64,000 nt of DNA. It comes from Weimeria sp002480925 (GTDB lineage Bacteria > Bacillota > Clostridia > Lachnospirales > Lachnospiraceae). Position numbers and translations under genes: made by a program. A model generated the notes under the pieces. The model worked only from the letters and a program-made list of their open reading frames with translations, was not told the DNA's origin and did no database searches. The stretch covers positions 1-64,000 of the forward strand of contig NZ_JBQHVU010000002.1 of the NCBI RefSeq assembly GCF_052064335.1, in the 5' to 3' direction. This document shows positions 16,455 to 25,432 of this stretch, piece after piece (positions within the stretch are counted from its first letter, which is position 1; each line of letters starts with the position of its first letter).

Positions 16455-16484
16455 AAAAAGGCTGTGAAAAGAATATTCACAGCC
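16455..16484 (-). terminator. Terminator-like hairpin in the nadA leader (possible attenuator)
   Basis: On the minus strand GGCTGTGAA (16476-16484) and TTCACAGCC (16460-16468) form a perfect 9-bp stem with a 7-base loop, followed directly by TTTTT and the first nadA ATG. No gene ends upstream on this strand, so a plain terminator role is unlikely. It may be an attenuator or may control ribosome access. Confidence 0.6.
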
Positions 16485-16501
16485 CTTGGTTTTTCCGAAT
16501 C

Positions 16502-16538
16502 AGTTTACCACTCTTAAAATGATTTTACAACTATTAAA
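16502..16538 (-). promoter_or_regulatory. nadABC promoter overlapped by two operator-like repeats
   Basis: -35 TTGTAA (16525-16530), 17-base spacer and -10 TAAACT (16502-16507) on the minus strand. Two direct repeats of the form TTTA-N7-TAAA (16504-16518 and 16524-16538) are spaced exactly 20 bases and cover the -10 and -35. Such a layout fits a repressor; NiaR is the usual NAD regulator in Firmicutes, but I do not claim a match to its motif. Confidence 0.55.
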
Positions 16539-16552
16539 TGAAAGTCTCCGGA

Positions 16553-16581
16553 TTGACTTCATTGATTTGAAGTGATATAGT
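16553..16581 (+). promoter_or_regulatory. Promoter of the ABC importer operon
   Basis: -35 TTGACT (16553-16558), 17-base spacer, -10 TATAGT (16576-16581), about 30 bases before the AAGGAAGG ribosome site of the binding-protein gene. Confidence 0.75.
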
Positions 16582-16619
16582 GAAAAAATCGAAAGTATAT
16601 TTCAAGGAAGGAGTCTATA

Positions 16620-17618
16620 ATGAAGAAGAAAAAGATCATCACACTGTTCCTTGCAGCCGCAATGGCTGTGACTTCACTGGCTGGCTGCTCAGGGGCGTCG
16701 AATGGCAAGTCAGCTGACAAGGGAGGCAAAGGGGGGAAAACCTATAATATAGGTATCTGTCAGCTGGTACAGCATCCGGCGCTTGATGCCGCTACGAAGG
16801 GCTTCAAGGATTATCTGAAGGAGAAGCTGGGAGACAGGGTGAAGTTCGATGAGCAGAATGCCGCAGGTGATTCTGCAAACTGCTCGACCATCTGCAACGG
16901 CTTCGTCTCTGCCGGAGACGATCTTATCATGGCTAATGCGACAGCAGCTCTTACAGCAGCTACTCAGGCTACGACCACTATCCCTATACTGGGCACCTCG
17001 GTTACCGATTATGGCACAGCCTTAAGCATCAAGGACTGGAACGGAAAGAGCGGAAGCAATGTATCAGGGACTACAGATCTGGCTCCTCTCGACCAGCAGG
17101 CTTCAATGCTGAATGAGCTTTTCCCGGACGCAAAGAAGGTAGGCATCCTTTACTGCTCTGCAGAGGCCAACAGCAAGTATCAGGTCGATACCATCACTCC
17201 TTTCCTTGAGAAGTACGGATATACAGTAAAGGCTTATACATTCTCGGATTCGAATGATGTGGCTCAGGTCACAAAGCAGGCCTGCGCTGACTCGGATGTC
17301 CTCTACATCCCTACTGACAATACTGCAGCAAACTGTGCTGAGAATATCAATAACGTTGCCCTTCCGGCAAAGACTCCTATTGTATGCGGAGAAGAGGGAA
17401 TCTGCTCAGGCTGCGGAGTAGCGACTCTTTCGATAAGCTATGAGGATCTGGGAAGAAAGACCGGAGAAATGGCCTACGATATCCTTGTCAATGGCAAGAA
17501 TCCTGGTGACATGCAGGTCGAGAGCGCAGAGAACTTCACAAAGGAGTATGATGCTGATCGTGCCAAGGAGCTTGGCGTAACGATCCCTGATGATTATAAG
17601 GCAATTAGTAAAGAGTGA
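16620..17618 (+). CDS. ABC transporter substrate-binding lipoprotein (TrpX-like)
   Basis: 332 residues. A signal peptide ends in the lipobox LAGC with the lipidated Cys at residue 23. The mature protein opens with KTYNIGICQLVQHPALDAAT, characteristic of the PF04392 binding proteins (TrpX/YtpQ-like), and ends with the typical SISYEDLGRKTGEMAYDIL. Characterised relatives bind aromatic amino acids such as tryptophan or tyrosine; the ligand here is not known. It is anchored outside the membrane and hands the ligand to the permease encoded next. Confidence 0.9.
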   Translation: MKKKKIITLFLAAAMAVTSLAGCSGASNGKSADKGGKGGKTYNIGICQLVQHPALDAATKGFKDYLKEKLGDRVKFDEQNAAGDSANCSTICNGFVSAGDDLIMANATAALTAATQATTTIPILGTSVTDYGTALSIKDWNGKSGSNVSGTTDLAPLDQQASMLNELFPDAKKVGILYCSAEANSKYQVDTITPFLEKYGYTVKAYTFSDSNDVAQVTKQACADSDVLYIPTDNTAANCAENINNVALPAKTPIVCGEEGICSGCGVATLSISYEDLGRKTGEMAYDILVNGKNPGDMQVESAENFTKEYDADRAKELGVTIPDDYKAISKE

Positions 17619-17625
17619 TAAAGAT

Positions 17626-18567
17626 ATGGGACTTAATGTAATGACTCTGATCGGGGCACTTCCCGGAGATGTGGCCCAGGGACTGATATGGGGAGTGATG
17701 GCTATAGGCGTTTTCATCACGTACAAGATACTTAATTTTCCGGATCTGACAGTTGACGGCAGCTTCGCTACAGGCGGAGCTGTGGCCGTGATGCAGATCC
17801 TTGGCGGACATTCGGTCGCATCAGCGCTTGTCATGGCGCTTATAGCAGGCCTTATAGCAGGCCTGTGTACAGGCCTTCTGCATACACTTCTTGGTATACC
17901 AGATATCCTTGCGGGGATCCTGATGCAGATAGCGCTTTTTTCCATAAACCTCCATATAATGGACGGAGGAGCCAACAAGGCTGTTTCATCGACCCAGTAC
18001 AAGCTTATAGTTAGTCTTCGTGATGTGAACCAGTCCATCCTTGTAGCACTTATATTTGTAGCTGTAGTGATAATAGCCTGCTACTGGTTCTTCGGAACAG
18101 AGGCCGGCTCGGCAATAAGAGCCACCGGTAACAACCCGGCCATGAGCAGGGCACAGGGTATCAATATCAAGGTCTGCAAGGTCGTTGCACTTTCGTTATC
18201 AAATGGACTTGTGGCCCTCTCAGGAGGACTTTTCGCCCAGTACCAGGGCTTCTCTGATATCAATATGGGCAGGGGCTCGATCGTTATCGGGCTTGCAGCA
18301 GTCATAATAGGTGATGTGCTTGGAAACGCTATCCTCGGAAAGAAAATGAACTTTGCGGTAAAGCTGGTCTTTGTCGTCATTGGTTCCATAATCTATTATC
18401 TGGTGATAGGAGTCGTTTTATGGCTTCGTATGCCTACAAACGATCTGAAGCTCTTTACAGCTATAATCGTTGCAATCTTCCTTGCTATCCCTTATCTTAA
18501 GGACAGCATAGGGCATTCCTTTGCTCATGCCAAAAGAATAGGAGGCAGAGAGAATGATCGAGCTTAA
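17626..18567 (+). CDS. ABC transporter permease (TrpY-like)
   Basis: 313 residues from the ATG at 17626, with about eight or nine membrane helices. It opens with a helix containing GDVAQGLIWGVMAIGVFITY and has the conserved DLTVDGSFATGGA loop and SAIRATGNNPAMSRAQGIN, typical of this branched-chain-like permease family. It forms the membrane channel for the importer. A longer frame from 17590 overlaps the binding-protein gene and is rejected. The ribosome site is weak, so coupling to the upstream gene, 7 bases away, is likely. Confidence 0.9.
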   Translation: MGLNVMTLIGALPGDVAQGLIWGVMAIGVFITYKILNFPDLTVDGSFATGGAVAVMQILGGHSVASALVMALIAGLIAGLCTGLLHTLLGIPDILAGILMQIALFSINLHIMDGGANKAVSSTQYKLIVSLRDVNQSILVALIFVAVVIIACYWFFGTEAGSAIRATGNNPAMSRAQGINIKVCKVVALSLSNGLVALSGGLFAQYQGFSDINMGRGSIVIGLAAVIIGDVLGNAILGKKMNFAVKLVFVVIGSIIYYLVIGVVLWLRMPTNDLKLFTAIIVAIFLAIPYLKDSIGHSFAHAKRIGGRENDRA

Positions 18568-19348
18568 GAATATAAAAAAGACCTTCAATCCCGGTACCAT
18601 AAATGAAAAGCATGCCTTAAACGGCCTTTCCCTGAAGCTTAACGATGGTGACTTCGTCACAGTTATCGGAGGAAACGGAGCAGGAAAGTCAACTATGCTA
18701 AATGCTCTTGCAGGAGTCTGGCCTATAGATTCCGGCCAGATCATAATAGACGGTGTGGACGTGACCGGTTATCCTGAGCATAAGAGAGCTCCATTCCTTG
18801 GAAGGGTCTTCCAGGATCCTATGACAGGGACGGCTACAGACATGCAGATCGATGAGAATCTGGCTCTTGCTGCAAGAAGAGGAAAGCACAGAGGCTTAGG
18901 CTGGGGTATCACAAAGGCTGAGCGAGAGAAATACAGACAGCTTCTGTCGAAGTTCAATCTGGGACTTGAGGACAGGCTTACAGCAAAGGTCGGGCTCCTT
19001 TCCGGAGGACAGAGACAGGCTCTTACCCTTCTGATGGCTACTCTTGTAAAGCCAAAGGCCCTGCTGCTCGATGAGCATACAGCAGCTCTCGACCCCAAGA
19101 CTGCAGCAACTGTTCTTGCCGCTACAGACCGTATCGTAAGCGAGAACAAGCTGACTACCATAATGGTCACTCACAATATGCGAGATGCCATAGCTCACGG
19201 TAACAGACTTGTGATGCTAAATGACGGACAGGTGATGCTTGACATCAAGGGAGAGGAGAAAAAGCATCTTACAGTCGAGGATCTCCTTCATAAGTTCGAA
19301 GAAGCCAGTGGCGAGGAGTTCGCTAACGACCAGGCAATACTTTCATAA
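18554..19348 (+). CDS. ABC transporter ATP-binding protein (TrpZ-like)
   Basis: 264 residues. Walker A is GGNGAGKST (about 37-45), the Q-loop is in GRVFQDPMTGT, the signature is LLSGGQRQAL, Walker B is ALLLDEHTAAL and the switch His is in MVTHN. It powers the importer with the two preceding gene products. It overlaps the permease gene by 14 bases and has GGAGG ahead of its start. Confidence 0.95.
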   Translation: MIELKNIKKTFNPGTINEKHALNGLSLKLNDGDFVTVIGGNGAGKSTMLNALAGVWPIDSGQIIIDGVDVTGYPEHKRAPFLGRVFQDPMTGTATDMQIDENLALAARRGKHRGLGWGITKAEREKYRQLLSKFNLGLEDRLTAKVGLLSGGQRQALTLLMATLVKPKALLLDEHTAALDPKTAATVLAATDRIVSENKLTTIMVTHNMRDAIAHGNRLVMLNDGQVMLDIKGEEKKHLTVEDLLHKFEEASGEEFANDQAILS

Positions 19349-19354
19349 GAATTC

Positions 19355-20503
19355 ATGTATAATATCATTTTTTTCAAGGGCATCCTTGAAACAATGGATT
19401 ATTTCACAGACAAATGCACCGAGGCGCTTAGCTTACTTGGAGCAGATACCTATATCATAGACGCCGGAGATCCTTCCACCTATAACGGGGAGGATTTCCG
19501 GCGTTTCATGGAAAGAGAGAATAAGGCGGTTTTCCTCTGGAATCAGATCGGGCTTAACATGACAGTCGATGGGAACAATCTCTGGGAGAAATACGGGGTG
19601 CCCATATATGATTCCATACAGGATCATCCGAGGAATTTTCCTGATACTCTTACAAGTCCTCCTGGAGATTTCCATGCTCTTGTACTCGATAATAACCATG
19701 CGGCCTTCATAAGGGAGTTTTATCCAGCTATAAGGGATATACGTTTTTTCCCTAACGGCGGGGCCTGCGAGGGTCAGATGATACCCTATGATAAAAGAAG
19801 TATTCCGGTTCTTTACTGCGGCTCTGTGCAGAAGGCTGTAAGCGGTTTCCCTATGCTCTCCATTTTTGCAGATCAGGGAAAAATGTATTACAATCAGACC
19901 ATCGGCCTTATGATTTCTGACCCGTCTCTTACCACAGAGCAGGCAGTAAGCAGGGTGATAGATGGATGCGGTTTTTCTCCTGATGAGTACCACAGGCTCT
20001 TTTTTGCCACATCTGTACAGATAGATATGTATGTCAGACGGTATTTCAAGCTCAGCTTTATGCATGCGCTTGAGAAAAAACGGATTCCTGTTGCTGTTTA
20101 CGGTGACCACTGGGATGATGGATTTTCTGAGCCAATATCTATACATACAAGGATAAGCTCAAGGCGATGCAATGAGCTTGCCTCTGATGCCAGGATCTCG
20201 CTTAATTTCATGCCCTGGTACAAGGACGGATCGAGCGAGAGAGTCTTTAACAATATGCTTGGAGGCTCCCTTTGCATTAGCGACAGGAGCAGATACCTAA
20301 GCGACCATTACAGGGATGGAGAGGATATAGTTTTCTTTGATTTGAAGGACCCGGATGGCTTTGCAGACAAGGTTTCCTATTACCTGTCTGATATGGATAA
20401 GGCAGCGGAGATCGCTGCAAATGGAGCAAGGAAAGCAGCAGAAAACGACAGCTGGTACTGTCGTATGAAGACCTTTCTTTCGTTTCTAGAGGAAGAAAAA
20501 TGA
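19355..20503 (+). CDS. CgeB-like glycosyltransferase family protein
   Basis: 382 residues. The C-terminal third (ELASDARISLNFMPWYKDGSSERVFNNMLGG, split here only for naming, then DRSRYLSDHY and FFDLKDPD) is the glycosyltransferase 1-type domain of the CgeB family, where the SERVFNNMLGG stretch matches the sugar-nucleotide binding helix. The N-terminal half is alpha/beta but without a clear motif. The acceptor and sugar are unknown. It lies 6 bases after the transporter ATPase and its last codon overlaps the four-domain tetrapyrrole gene, so it is placed inside that operon. Confidence 0.7.
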   Translation: MYNIIFFKGILETMDYFTDKCTEALSLLGADTYIIDAGDPSTYNGEDFRRFMERENKAVFLWNQIGLNMTVDGNNLWEKYGVPIYDSIQDHPRNFPDTLTSPPGDFHALVLDNNHAAFIREFYPAIRDIRFFPNGGACEGQMIPYDKRSIPVLYCGSVQKAVSGFPMLSIFADQGKMYYNQTIGLMISDPSLTTEQAVSRVIDGCGFSPDEYHRLFFATSVQIDMYVRRYFKLSFMHALEKKRIPVAVYGDHWDDGFSEPISIHTRISSRRCNELASDARISLNFMPWYKDGSSERVFNNMLGGSLCISDRSRYLSDHYRDGEDIVFFDLKDPDGFADKVSYYLSDMDKAAEIAANGARKAAENDSWYCRMKTFLSFLEEEK

Positions 20504-23352
20504 CTTATTTTCCTTTTTATATAAATATTGATGATAAAAGATTCCTTATAGTCGGAGGCGGCAGGATAGCCGGAGAAAAGCTTTCAAGACTTAAGCAGTT
20601 TACAGAAAATATAACTATAGTTGCAGAGGAGTTTTCCTTTGACACAGCAGGCATCGATATCAGGAAAAAGCCTTTTGCGGCAGCAGATCTTGATGGCTTT
20701 GATTACTGTATCGCCGCAACAGATGACTGTAAGCTGAACAGATCTATCGGGTCTCTTTGCCGTGAAAGGGGCATACTTGTAAATACAGTAGATGACGAGT
20801 CATACTGTGATTTTATTTTTCCCTCTATAATAAAGGAGGGAGATCTGACCGTTTCTGTCTCGACAAACGGCTCATCTCCAGCAATGGCAGCTCTTCTTAA
20901 GAAAAGGATAAGGGAGATCCTGCCGGATAATATAGATCAGGTGGCCAGAGAAATGAAAGCTGCCCGCTCTGTTATAAGGAAAAGTGTTCCTGATCAGGAT
21001 GACAGGAAGGCTGTATACAAGCAGATGCTTAAGACTTGTCTTGACGGAGGAAGGCCGGATATTTATTTTCCCCACAGGATAGTCATTGCTACACGCGGAT
21101 CGAAGCTGGCCCTGGCTCAGGCAGAAATAGTGAAAAAGAAGCTGGCATGTCTTGGAATGGAGAGTGAGCTTAGGATCATAAGGACCCAGGGAGATAAGGA
21201 ACAGAAAAAATCGCTGGCTAAGATCGGTGGCCGGGGAGTCTTCGTAAAGGAAATAGAAAGGGCCCTGCTTTCGGGAGAGGCAGATATAGCTGTACATAGT
21301 GGAAAGGATCTGCCTTTCGAGCTTGCAGCTGGTCTTACCATAGCAGCTACTCCTGAGGCGGAAAGCGACAGGGACGTAATGCTTTCTGTGACAGATGATC
21401 CGGTAAGGATAGGGACAGGCTCACTTCGCCGGATAAAGCAGCTTAAAGCTGTTTTTCCTAAGGCAGAATTCATACCGATCAGAGGAAATGTCGACACCAG
21501 GCTTGAAAAGCTGAGATCAGGTCAGGTCGATGCCATTGTGCTTGCGCGTGCAGGGCTTAACCGGCTTTCTATAGATACCGGAGATCTTATAGTAAGGGAA
21601 TTTACTGACAGAGAGTGTATACCGGCAGCCACTCAGGGAATAATAGCTGTCGAATGCAGGAGGGACAGGAGAGACCTTCTGAATCTTCTCTCCCTTATAG
21701 ACGACAGTAAGGTCCACAGGAGATTCAACGGAGAGAGAGCCTGTGTCAGGGCACTTGGGGCAGACTGTACCTTTGCAGCTGCCGCCAGATACTATCAGAG
21801 CGGCGATAAGGACCTGCCTTTACATGAGACACTTCGAGAGGGAGAGTATCTGATGCCTGTTATGTATCAGGGAATGAGCCATATATTTAAGGGAGATGTT
21901 TACAGCTTTGACAGAGACATGTCTTTTGAAACGGTAAGAAGGATATTCCATACAGGAGCCCAGAAGAAGCGGGGGAAGGTATATATTGCCGGAGCCGGGC
22001 CTGACTATGAGCTTCTTACCCTAAGGACAAGACAGCTGATAGGAAGCTGTGATGACATAGTATATGATGATCTTATAGACCCATCTGTACTTTCTCTGGC
22101 AAGGCCAGATGCGGCCTTTCATCCAGTAGGGAAAAGGCTTGGCTCCCATAAGGCCTCGCAGCAGCAGATAAATGATTTCCTTGTGACACTTGCTGTATCA
22201 GGAAGACAGGTGCTGCGTCTTAAGGGCGGAGATCCGTTTGTATTCGGCCGGGGCGCTGAGGAGGCACAGGCGCTTGAGGGAGCAGGTATAGAATATGAGC
22301 TGGTGCCAGGCATCACATCCGCAGTCGCTGTGCCTGAGCATTTCGGGATACCAGTCACAAGTCGGGGAGTTGCGAGTGGCTTTATCGTAGAGACAGGACA
22401 TGCGGCAGAACTTCACAGGGACTGCCTGTCAAGGGTATATCTGATGGGTATCACAAGGCTTGCCCAGATAGTAGATGAGCTGACAAGCGAGGGCTTTCCT
22501 GCTGATACTCCGGTTGCAGTGATGAGCAGGGGCTTTAAGAGAGATGAGACTATAATAAGGGGAAGGCTTTCTGATATTGTAGAAAAGGCAGCAGACGCGC
22601 CGATGCCAGGTATAATATTTGTCGGTGAGGGTGCCGGGTTTTCTCTTTCCGCCCACAAAAGAGAGTCAGTTACGGTGACAGGTACAAGAAGCTTTGTAGA
22701 AAGGGCTGAAAGGATACTTACAGACAGAGGTTTCAGGGTAAAGCCCCTGCCGCATCTCATCACCGAAACAAACGGTGAGGACCTTCCTGACAGCTTTGAG
22801 ACGGGAAGCATTCTTGTATTTACATCTGCCAACGGAGTGGACAGCTTCTTTAAGGCATATGGTAAGGATCTTAGGACTCTTGCATCTCTAAGGTTTGCTG
22901 TGATAGGACCGGGCACTGGAGATGAGCTTCGCAAAAGAGGCTTCTCCTATGACTATATGCCAGAGAACTATACCAGCGAGGCCCTGGCAGAGCTGCTTAT
23001 AGAAAAGACAGGAGATGAGAGAATATATCTCCTCAGGGCAGACAATGCCTCTGATACTCTGCCAGCCCTTCTTGACTCAGCGCATAAAAAGGTAGAAAAT
23101 ATATGCGTATACAGGACAACTGTGGATCAGAGGCTTATCGCCTCATATGACCCTGATACGGATTATATACTGTTCGGGTCTGCTAACGGGGTCCGCTCAT
23201 ACATTGAGGCAGGAGGAAAAACCAGTAACACCAGAGTGGTCTGCATAGGAGAGCTGACGGCAAGGGCATATGGAAAAAAATGCATTGTAGCCAAAAGGCC
23301 GGATCTATACAGCCTGGCAGATGAATTGGAGGCAGCTGTAAGAAATGAGTAG
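20500..23352 (+). CDS. Four-domain tetrapyrrole enzyme: Met8-HemC-CobA-HemD fusion
   Basis: 950 residues, four enzymes in one chain. Residues 1-about 150: precorrin-2 dehydrogenase (FLIVGGGRIAGEK, then the siroheme-synthase pattern VSVSTNGSSPAMA). About 191-487: porphobilinogen deaminase HemC (ATRGSKLALAQ, VHSGKDLPFE, GTGSLRRIKQL, cofactor Cys in GADCTF). About 492-715: uroporphyrinogen-III C-methyltransferase (VYIAGAGPDYELLTL, RLKGGDPFVFGRG, PGITSA). About 718-950: uroporphyrinogen-III synthase HemD (VTGTRSF, LVFTSANGVDSF, LFGSANGVRS). Together they would take porphobilinogen to precorrin-2 and sirohydrochlorin. No frameshift or stop interrupts it. CobA-HemD fusions are known in Clostridia; all four together are unusual. 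Confidence 0.93.
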   Translation: MTYFPFYINIDDKRFLIVGGGRIAGEKLSRLKQFTENITIVAEEFSFDTAGIDIRKKPFAAADLDGFDYCIAATDDCKLNRSIGSLCRERGILVNTVDDESYCDFIFPSIIKEGDLTVSVSTNGSSPAMAALLKKRIREILPDNIDQVAREMKAARSVIRKSVPDQDDRKAVYKQMLKTCLDGGRPDIYFPHRIVIATRGSKLALAQAEIVKKKLACLGMESELRIIRTQGDKEQKKSLAKIGGRGVFVKEIERALLSGEADIAVHSGKDLPFELAAGLTIAATPEAESDRDVMLSVTDDPVRIGTGSLRRIKQLKAVFPKAEFIPIRGNVDTRLEKLRSGQVDAIVLARAGLNRLSIDTGDLIVREFTDRECIPAATQGIIAVECRRDRRDLLNLLSLIDDSKVHRRFNGERACVRALGADCTFAAAARYYQSGDKDLPLHETLREGEYLMPVMYQGMSHIFKGDVYSFDRDMSFETVRRIFHTGAQKKRGKVYIAGAGPDYELLTLRTRQLIGSCDDIVYDDLIDPSVLSLARPDAAFHPVGKRLGSHKASQQQINDFLVTLAVSGRQVLRLKGGDPFVFGRGAEEAQALEGAGIEYELVPGITSAVAVPEHFGIPVTSRGVASGFIVETGHAAELHRDCLSRVYLMGITRLAQIVDELTSEGFPADTPVAVMSRGFKRDETIIRGRLSDIVEKAADAPMPGIIFVGEGAGFSLSAHKRESVTVTGTRSFVERAERILTDRGFRVKPLPHLITETNGEDLPDSFETGSILVFTSANGVDSFFKAYGKDLRTLASLRFAVIGPGTGDELRKRGFSYDYMPENYTSEALAELLIEKTGDERIYLLRADNASDTLPALLDSAHKKVENICVYRTTVDQRLIASYDPDTDYILFGSANGVRSYIEAGGKTSNTRVVCIGELTARAYGKKCIVAKRPDLYSLADELEAAVRNE

Positions 23353-24319
23353 TTTTAGAAGATTCAGAAGGCTTCGGCAGAGTGAGGCCATCAGGAGCTT
23401 TGTAAGAGAAAATGAGCTTCATGCGTCGGATTTTATCTATCCGGTGTTTGCTGTGGCCGGGAAAAACATGAAGGTGCCGGTAAAGTCAATGCCAGGCATC
23501 TGTCAGTATTCGCTAGACAGGATCGACGAGGAAATAGACAGGGTAGTAGCAGCAGGGATACCGGCTATCCTTATTTTTGGCATCCCTGATCATAGGGATG
23601 ATGTAGCAAGCGGAGCCTATGATCATCACGGAGTGACCCAGGAGGCCATAAGACATATTAAGGAGAGGTATCCTGACCTTATAATAATAGCAGACGTCTG
23701 CCTTTGTGAATATACCTCGACAGGACACTGCGGAATGGTCGATAAGAATGGATATGTGATGAATGACGAGACCCTGCCTCTTCTTACAAAGACAGCAGTA
23801 AGCATGGCAGAGGCCGGAGCAGACATAGTGGCTCCATCAGACATGATGGATGGAAGAGTGGCAGCCATAAGGGAGGGACTTGATAAGGCAGGATTTATGC
23901 TCACACCTATCCTTTCCTACAGTGCCAAATTCGCAAGCGCTTATTACGGACCCTTCAGGGATGCTGCAGAGTCAGCTCCGAAATTTGGCGACAGGAAGTC
24001 ATATCAGATGGATCCGGCAAACAGCAGGGAGGCAATGAGAGAGATAGAGGATGATCTGGAGGAGGGAGCCGATATGATCATTGTAAAGCCTGCTATGGCA
24101 TATCTCGATATCATGAAGGAAGCCAGACGCAGATTCGAGGTACCTCTTATCGCCTATAATGTGAGCGGAGAGTATGCAATGATAAAGGCAGCAGCACAGA
24201 ATGGCTGGATCGATGAGAAACGGATCACTCTGGAGACGCTTACAGGAATGAAGAGAGCTGGGGCTGACAGGATAATCACCTATCATGCTATAGAAGCCGC
24301 AGGCTGGCTTTTAGAATAA
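23345..24319 (+). CDS. hemB: Porphobilinogen synthase (delta-aminolevulinate dehydratase)
   Basis: 324 residues. It joins two aminolevulinates to porphobilinogen. The metal-binding stretch DVCLCEYTSTGHCG has the zinc-type cysteines. The two active-site lysines are in LSYSAKFASAYYGPF and MIIVKPAMAYLD. It overlaps the end of the fusion gene by 8 bases and its stop overlaps the hemA start (TAATG), showing tight coupling. Confidence 0.98.
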   Translation: MSSFRRFRRLRQSEAIRSFVRENELHASDFIYPVFAVAGKNMKVPVKSMPGICQYSLDRIDEEIDRVVAAGIPAILIFGIPDHRDDVASGAYDHHGVTQEAIRHIKERYPDLIIIADVCLCEYTSTGHCGMVDKNGYVMNDETLPLLTKTAVSMAEAGADIVAPSDMMDGRVAAIREGLDKAGFMLTPILSYSAKFASAYYGPFRDAAESAPKFGDRKSYQMDPANSREAMREIEDDLEEGADMIIVKPAMAYLDIMKEARRRFEVPLIAYNVSGEYAMIKAAAQNGWIDEKRITLETLTGMKRAGADRIITYHAIEAAGWLLE

Positions 24320-25422
24320 TGTTTGCTATATCTATAAACAACAGGACAGCTGATGAAAGGCTAAGAGGTGCCCTTACGGTAGCAGACGGGCAGCTTGATT
24401 ACATGCTTGGCAGGATAAGTGACAGGAACCATGATGCTGTGGTCATCTGCACCTGTAATCGTACTGAGATCTATGGAGAGCTTGGGACAGAAAAGGCTAT
24501 AAATGCGCTTTCAGCTGTTAGCGGAGTAGATCCCTCTATCATCAGGGAGCACTGCCTGGTTTTTACAGGTGAGGCAGCCATAGGACATCTGTTCAATGTT
24601 GCAGCAGGACTTGATTCAATGGTGATAGGAGAGGATCAGATCTTAGGACAGGTAAAGGATGCAGCAAAACGGGCTAGAGCAGCCGGTTGCTATGGTAACT
24701 CATTCCCACAGATATTTCAGGCAGCCTTTGCAGCAGCAAAAAAGGTAAAGACCGATACCCTGCTGTCAAAGACTTCTGTTTCTATAGCGACCCTGGCTGC
24801 CTCCTGCTGTCACCGGTTTTCTGATCATAAAAAGAAGATCCTTATGATAGGGGCCGGAGGCGATATAGGAAGCTCGCTCAGAAAGGACCTGCTTTCCTAC
24901 GGCGACTGCCAGATCACGGCTACTGTTCACAGGAACCGCTTCAGTGACAGAGGCATAAGACTTATCGACTATCATGACAGATATCAGGGGATAGAGGATT
25001 ACGATATTATCATTTCCGCTACCAAAAGTCCCCACTATACAGTGATAAGGACCAGACTTCCAGACCAGATGACCGATAAGAGCAGGCTTTTTATCGATCT
25101 GTCGGTTCCATCTGATATAGATCCTGCAGTAAGCGGTATAAAGGGGGCAAGACTTGTCACTATAGATGATTTCAGGCAGCTTGCCAGGGAAAACAATGAC
25201 AGGAAGGCCACCGCTGTAGAAAAGGCGGAAATGATAATAAAGGAAGAGAAGGAGGCTCTGTTAAAGGAGATTAGTATCAAGCAGATAATTCCGGATCTGG
25301 ACAAATATTCCAACAGATATGGCCAAGGCTTCAGGAAATTCCTGTTTGATTACAAGAAAAAGGCAGATGCCGATGATTTCGCGAAGTTTATCAGTACAGC
25401 TCTTTCTATGATAGAGCATTAA
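24319..25422 (+). CDS. hemA: Glutamyl-tRNA reductase
   Basis: 367 residues, somewhat short (the family is usually 400 or more), missing mainly the C-terminal dimerisation part. It reduces Glu-tRNA to glutamate semialdehyde with NADPH. The catalytic Cys is in CTCNRTEIYGE (residue 46). IGEDQILGQVKDA and the nucleotide-binding MIGAGGDIGSS follow. Together with HemL this gives the C5 pathway to aminolevulinate. It starts on the hemB stop codon. Confidence 0.96.
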   Translation: MFAISINNRTADERLRGALTVADGQLDYMLGRISDRNHDAVVICTCNRTEIYGELGTEKAINALSAVSGVDPSIIREHCLVFTGEAAIGHLFNVAAGLDSMVIGEDQILGQVKDAAKRARAAGCYGNSFPQIFQAAFAAAKKVKTDTLLSKTSVSIATLAASCCHRFSDHKKKILMIGAGGDIGSSLRKDLLSYGDCQITATVHRNRFSDRGIRLIDYHDRYQGIEDYDIIISATKSPHYTVIRTRLPDQMTDKSRLFIDLSVPSDIDPAVSGIKGARLVTIDDFRQLARENNDRKATAVEKAEMIIKEEKEALLKEISIKQIIPDLDKYSNRYGQGFRKFLFDYKKKADADDFAKFISTALSMIEH

Positions 25423-25432
25423 GGAAATTGAG

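Noticed and set aside
19433..20146. 237-codon open frame on the minus strand
   Set aside because: Lies wholly opposite the CgeB-like gene; no motifs and implausible composition.
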